A DNA stretch of 34,726 nucleotides from Bacilli bacterium. Lineage in GTDB: Bacteria; Bacillota_I; Bacilli_A; ML615J-28; CAG-313. The notes beneath the pieces are model-generated. The model was not told the origin of the DNA. It searched no databases and saw nothing but the letters and a program-made list of their open reading frames with translations. Numbering within the stretch: the first letter of the stretch is position 1; each line of letters opens with the position of its first letter. A program made the position numbers and the translations under genes. Shown in pieces: positions 31,551 to 34,726 of the stretch. The stretch lies in the NCBI GenBank assembly GCA_017937305.1, contig JAGBDV010000014.1, positions 1 to 34,726 on the forward strand. Direction: 5' to 3'.

Positions 31551-32297
31551 ATGAAAAAAATCTTATCTAGCATCACAATCATGTTTATAATGTTTTTCAC
31601 AACATCGTATTTGTCTGTTAATGCATATGGGTTTGGTTTCACAAGAAATGATAATCATAAAACTCCTGAAATTGGTAAGTACAAAACTATCTTAGAAAAT
31701 ACTGATAGTTACTATGTTGGTGATACGAATCAAAAAGAAATATACCTTACATTTGATGCAGGGTATGACAATGGAGAACTTCCAAAGATCTTAGATATAT
31801 TAAGTGAAAAAAAAGTCTTGGCAAGTTTTTTTATAACCGGAGATTTTGTAAAAAGATTTCCTGAACTAGTGATTCGGATGGCTCATGAAGGTCACACCAT
31901 TTGTAATCATACTTATAACCATGCTAATATTACAAAAATTAGTAAAGATGAGTTATTAGTAGAACTTACAAAATTAGAAGAAGCTTACTTTAATTTAACA
32001 GGTATGCATATGGTTAAATATTTTAGACCACCGTCAGGTGAATTTGATAGAACTTCCCTTTTAAATGTAAAAAGCCTGGGGTATAAGACAGTTTTCTGGT
32101 CTAGTGCTTATTGTGACTGGAATGTAAATGGTCAAAAATCTGTGGAGTATACGAAAGAAATGTATTTAAATAATCTCCATAATGGTGCAATTTTATTAAT
32201 GCACAGTGTATCTAGTAGCAACCGTGAAGCATTACCAAGCATTATCGATGAAGTAAGAAGTTTAGGATATACTTTCAAAACTGTTACTTCTCTTTAG
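31551..32297 (+). CDS. pdaA: Polysaccharide deacetylase PdaA (spore cortex delta-lactam formation)
   Basis: 248 residues from the ATG at 31551, which follows AGAGGTGG; an in-frame TTG at 31512 is upstream and unlikely. Signal peptide MKKILSSITIMFIMFF ending near SVNA. The NodB domain shows YLTFDAGYDNGELPKILDIL (catalytic Asp69), CNHTYNH (metal His120, His124), RPPSGEF and ILLMHSVS. The N-terminal YGFGFTRNDNHKTPEIGKY and the segment FWSSAYCDWNVNGQKS match B. subtilis PdaA closely in register. PdaA deacetylates MurNAc in spore peptidoglycan, a step in muramic-delta-lactam formation needed for germination. Its presence alongside SpoIIR and SpoIIQ supports endospore formation. Confidence 0.93.
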   Translation: MKKILSSITIMFIMFFTTSYLSVNAYGFGFTRNDNHKTPEIGKYKTILENTDSYYVGDTNQKEIYLTFDAGYDNGELPKILDILSEKKVLASFFITGDFVKRFPELVIRMAHEGHTICNHTYNHANITKISKDELLVELTKLEEAYFNLTGMHMVKYFRPPSGEFDRTSLLNVKSLGYKTVFWSSAYCDWNVNGQKSVEYTKEMYLNNLHNGAILLMHSVSSSNREALPSIIDEVRSLGYTFKTVTSL

Positions 32298-32307
32298 ACA
32301 AAAAAAG

Positions 32308-32340
32308 AAGCCCTTAAAGTAATTTAAGGACTTTTTTTTA
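32308..32340. terminator. Terminator of pdaA, probably bidirectional
   Basis: Stem 32308-32318 / 32323-32333 (core CCTTAAA/TTTAAGG, one C-A mismatch), loop GTAA, then eight T's. A's before the stem give a T-run on the minus strand for the convergent gene. Confidence 0.88.
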
Positions 32341-32344
32341 ATTT

Positions 32345-33154
32345 TTAGTTTTGTTCCCATCTAGCTGTTAGGTTTATTTCTTTAGGGGAAAGTTTATCAA
32401 GTGAAGTAACTTCATTACCTTCATCATCAAACCAACCAATAAATGTCCAGCCAGATACAGAAATTTCTTTTAATGTGATAGATGCTTTTTGCGCTTCATT
32501 AGAATAAAACTCAATTTGTTCAAGTAATGCTGTTTGAGCATTTGAAGCATTAACATACTTTTCAGGATTTAGTTCTCTTAAGTAGTCAGCATATTCATTT
32601 CTTTCATAGTCAAGTAATGTATGTTTAACTGAATATGTTGCAGGATTAAGTTCTAAATTTTGTTCTTTTAAACTTTCAACACGTGATGTATTAAAGTTTG
32701 CATTCCCTTTTACATCATAATTTACTTTAAATTCAGTAGCAGTCCATTTAGCATATAATGAGATTTTAACACTAGTGTTAAATTTATATTCTAATAGTGA
32801 TTTATCTTCATCATTGTTAAATAAACCTTCACCTTTACAATCAGGTGTTAAGTACCAACCTGCAAAATCATAGAAAGTACGTTTTGGATCAGTTGGAGCA
32901 TCAATTAATAATCCATCTGTTCTTGATACTTGATATCTTTCTGATTTAGATGCATTGTCTTGAAATTTAAATTCAGCTTTTATTGGTGTTGTAAACATTA
33001 TTATTGCAAGTACAAGTAAAACAACAATTCCAGCTAAACTTGCAAACATTGTTGCTTTTCTTTTTTTATCAAATTTTGGTGCGGTTTCGTTAAATCCTGA
33101 TGTATCACCAACTGCTTCAGTAACACTCATGACTCTTTTTTGTTTTTTACTCAT
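32345..33154 (-). CDS. Membrane-anchored protein with InlB-type B-repeats
   Basis: 269 residues. A short cytoplasmic N-terminus (KKQKRVMSVTEAVGD, KFDKKRK) precedes one membrane helix (MFASLAGIVVLLVLAIIMF), then an extracellular part. Two InlB B-repeat/Flg_new-like units end in DFAGWYLTPDC...LYAKW and FIGWFDDEGNEV...LTARW. The second is interrupted by a charged helical insert of about 50 residues (DYERNEYADYLRELNPEKY). It shares the GW...W repeat style with the amidase at 6292-8778. AGGAGGT precedes the ATG. Probably a surface protein; function unknown. Confidence 0.8.
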   Translation of the reverse strand: MSKKQKRVMSVTEAVGDTSGFNETAPKFDKKRKATMFASLAGIVVLLVLAIIMFTTPIKAEFKFQDNASKSERYQVSRTDGLLIDAPTDPKRTFYDFAGWYLTPDCKGEGLFNNDEDKSLLEYKFNTSVKISLYAKWTATEFKVNYDVKGNANFNTSRVESLKEQNLELNPATYSVKHTLLDYERNEYADYLRELNPEKYVNASNAQTALLEQIEFYSNEAQKASITLKEISVSGWTFIGWFDDEGNEVTSLDKLSPKEINLTARWEQN

Positions 33155-33186
33155 TTGTAAACCTCCTAGTAATTTATATTATATAT

Positions 33187-33195
33187 ATTATACCA
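33187..33195 (-). promoter_or_regulatory. Extended -10 promoter of the InlB-repeat gene
   Basis: On the minus strand TGGTATAAT, about 33 bases before the start codon. The -35 (TAGATA at 33210-33215) is weak. Confidence 0.5.
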
Positions 33196-33273
33196 TATTT
33201 TTTATAATTTATCTAATAAATGTTTTGAAAGTTATACTTTATGTGTAAATTAATAAAAAAAATATTAAAATGA

Positions 33274-33282
33274 TGGTATAAT
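33274..33282 (+). promoter_or_regulatory. Extended -10 promoter of rlmD
   Basis: TGGTATAAT at 33274-33282. No good -35 at 17 bases (TAAAAA). Leader of about 75 bases. Confidence 0.55.
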
Positions 33283-33292
33283 AAATATATAA

Positions 33293-33347
33293 ATAATATT
33301 TTTATAAAAATATTATATTTGTAAAAATATTATATTTATAAAATATT
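33293..33347 (+). repeat. Palindrome and tandem AT repeats in the rlmD leader
   Basis: 33293-33316 is a perfect 24-base palindrome of A and T only, arms ATAATATTTTTA. It overlaps a tandem repeat of TAAAAATATTATATTT(G/A) at 33305 and 33322, with a partial third unit at 33339. All lie between the predicted transcription start and the ribosome binding site AAGGAG. Confidence 0.8.
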
Positions 33348-33364
33348 GTAGAAGGAGTGTTACT

Positions 33365-34726
33365 ATGGTAACTAATGTTGTAAAAGAAAAACAAGAAATT
33401 TTATTATCAATTAAAAGAATTGGTATTAATGGAGAAGGAATTGGCTATTATAAAAGATTAGCTGTATTTGTAAATAATACACTTCCTGGAGAAGAATGTG
33501 TTGTTAGAATTACTGAAGTAAATGAAAAATACGCAAAAGCAGTACTTGTTAAAATTAAAGGTGAAAAGAGCCCTTACCGAGTAGAAGCTAAATGTCCACA
33601 TTATAATGTATGTGGTGGATGTCAATTCCAACATATAAATTATGAAGGTCAATTAAAATATAAGAAGGCACTTGTTCAAGAAGCCTTTGAACGATATTAT
33701 GATGGAAAACTTAATCCAGTAATATTTAAAGATACTATTGGAATGGATAATCCTTGGTATTATCGTAATAAAGCAAAACTTCCGGTTCGTTATGATGGAA
33801 AACGTCTTGTAACAGGGCTATATGCATTTGATTCTAATAAACTTGTTTATGTAGATAATTGTGATGTAGAAAAGAAAGATATAAGATGCGCAGTTGATGA
33901 AATCTTAAAATATTTAACTAAATATCAAGTTATCGCATATAATCCAAAACTTCGTGATGGAGTACTACGCCACATCGTTGTAAGAAGTTCTACTGCAACA
34001 AAAGAAATTCAAGTTACTTTAATTTTATTTAAAAAAGATGAAAGAACTATAAAGATTGCGGAAGGATTAACTAGCATTAAAAATGTAGTTAGTGTTTATA
34101 TTAGTATTAATCATGATACTGATGCACTTGAAAACTTTGGAGAAAACACATATTTACTTGCAGGAAAGAAAACAATTGTAGAAAAAATAGAAAACTTTAG
34201 TTTTGAACTTTTACCTACAGCTTTCTTCCAACTAAACTTAGAACAAACAGTTAAACTATATAATCAAGTTGTTAAATCTGCAAGACTAAAAGGTTATGAA
34301 AAAGTAATTGATGCTTATTGTGGAGTAGGAACAATTGGATTATTCTTAAGTAAATATGTTAAAGAAGTACGTGGTATTGATACTAATGAAGAAGCAATTA
34401 AAAATGCAAATAATAATGTTGCAATAAACGATGTTAAAAATGTATCTTTCTATGCTGGTGATGTTTTATCAAATATCACTAAATGGTATAAGAAAGGCTT
34501 TGAAGCTGATGTATTAGTAGTAGATCCACCAAGAACTGGCCTTGATCTAAAATTAATCAATTATTTACAAGAACATCCTGTTAAGAAATTAATTTATGTT
34601 TCTTGTAATCCAGCTACTCTTGCTAAAAACTGTAATCATTTACAAAAGAAATATCATATCCTATCTATTCAACCACTTGATATGTTCCCACAAACTTCAA
34701 ATACAGAATGTGTAGTATGTTTAGAA
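33365..34726 (+). CDS. rlmD: 23S rRNA (uracil-C5)-methyltransferase, RlmD/RumA family, 3' end outside window
   Basis: 454 codons are open to the last base, so the stop lies outside, probably only a few codons away. The TRAM domain (about 10-70) has IKRIGINGEGIGYYKRLAVFVNN. The 4Fe-4S motif CPHYNVCGGCQFQH follows. RNKAKLPVRYD and LRHIVVRSS are typical. The SAM domain contains FELLPTAFFQLN, VIDAYCGVGTIGLFLS, VDPPRTGLD and the catalytic Cys in YVSCNPATLAKN. Methylates a uracil of 23S rRNA; B. subtilis has paralogues (RlmCD type), so the exact position is uncertain. AAGGAG precedes the ATG. Confidence 0.93.
   Translation, partial: MVTNVVKEKQEILLSIKRIGINGEGIGYYKRLAVFVNNTLPGEECVVRITEVNEKYAKAVLVKIKGEKSPYRVEAKCPHYNVCGGCQFQHINYEGQLKYKKALVQEAFERYYDGKLNPVIFKDTIGMDNPWYYRNKAKLPVRYDGKRLVTGLYAFDSNKLVYVDNCDVEKKDIRCAVDEILKYLTKYQVIAYNPKLRDGVLRHIVVRSSTATKEIQVTLILFKKDERTIKIAEGLTSIKNVVSVYISINHDTDALENFGENTYLLAGKKTIVEKIENFSFELLPTAFFQLNLEQTVKLYNQVVKSARLKGYEKVIDAYCGVGTIGLFLSKYVKEVRGIDTNEEAIKNANNNVAINDVKNVSFYAGDVLSNITKWYKKGFEADVLVVDPPRTGLDLKLINYLQEHPVKKLIYVSCNPATLAKNCNHLQKKYHILSIQPLDMFPQTSNTECVVCLE

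Noticed and set aside
33458..33652. Minus-strand 64-codon ORF near the right end
   Set aside because: It lies antisense to the TRAM and iron-sulfur region of rlmD, which is clearly coding on the plus strand.

Overview
The window is strongly AT-rich and uses ATG starts. Of 30 complete genes, 22 end in TAA, 7 in TAG and only 1 in TGA. Trp is encoded by TGG. Gene content points to a low-GC Gram-positive: an AT-rich, endospore-forming member of the Bacilli/Erysipelotrichia, probably an anaerobic gut or host-associated lineage. The evidence is gdpP-rplI-dnaB-prfA-prmC synteny; a prmC/tsaC/spoIIR/rpiB/AtpI-like neighbourhood resembling the B. subtilis ywk-ywl-atp region; SpoIIR, a SpoIIQ-type LytM protein and PdaA; lipoprotein and InlB-like surface proteins; and ATP-type PEP carboxykinase. 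The cell-wall and spore genes argue against a wall-less mollicute. The species cannot be named from sequence alone.

Layout. 1-3445: 3' part of a giant secreted protein with 69-residue CxxCG repeats and InlB-like domains. 3663-5267: pckA. 5400-8778: two lipoproteins, one a lipid-anchored amidase. 8962-14497: operon gdpP(-L9 fusion)-rplI-dnaB-prfA. 14649-17358: prmC, tsaC, spoIIR, rpiB and an AtpI-like gene. 17473-20207: CzrA-type zinc sensor, Zn/Cd P-type ATPase and a small membrane protein. 20262-20911: spoIIQ-like. 20936-22436 (minus): mnmL/mnmM-type tRNA wobble-uridine modification pair. 22579-25517: DUF1295 membrane enzyme, YigZ/IMPACT protein (minus) and a GNAT-CinA fusion. 25725-28404: tex and acpP. 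28540-29846: small lipoprotein and a MarR regulator with a histone-like Lys-rich tail. 29856-31368 (minus): an overlapping pair of TMEM164-like and TMEM86/YhhN-like membrane proteins. 31551-32297: pdaA. 32345-33154 (minus): membrane-anchored InlB-repeat protein. 33365-end: rlmD-type 23S rRNA uracil methyltransferase, truncated by the window.

Most transcription units are delimited by a sigma-A promoter (often with a TGR extended -10) and a clear hairpin terminator. Three sporulation genes instead carry upstream matches to forespore-sigma consensus. The most notable points are: (i) a c-di-AMP phosphodiesterase carrying a complete L9-like domain immediately upstream of a separate L9 gene; (ii) a tsaC terminator hairpin that also holds a near-perfect SigF promoter and the spoIIR ribosome binding site; (iii) a two-gene pair whose animal relatives act on ether phospholipids; (iv) a CinA C-terminal domain fused to a GNAT acetyltransferase; (v) near-absence of TGA. 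No tRNA, rRNA, CRISPR array, insertion sequence or phage gene was recognised. No intergenic stretch exceeds about 220 bases.
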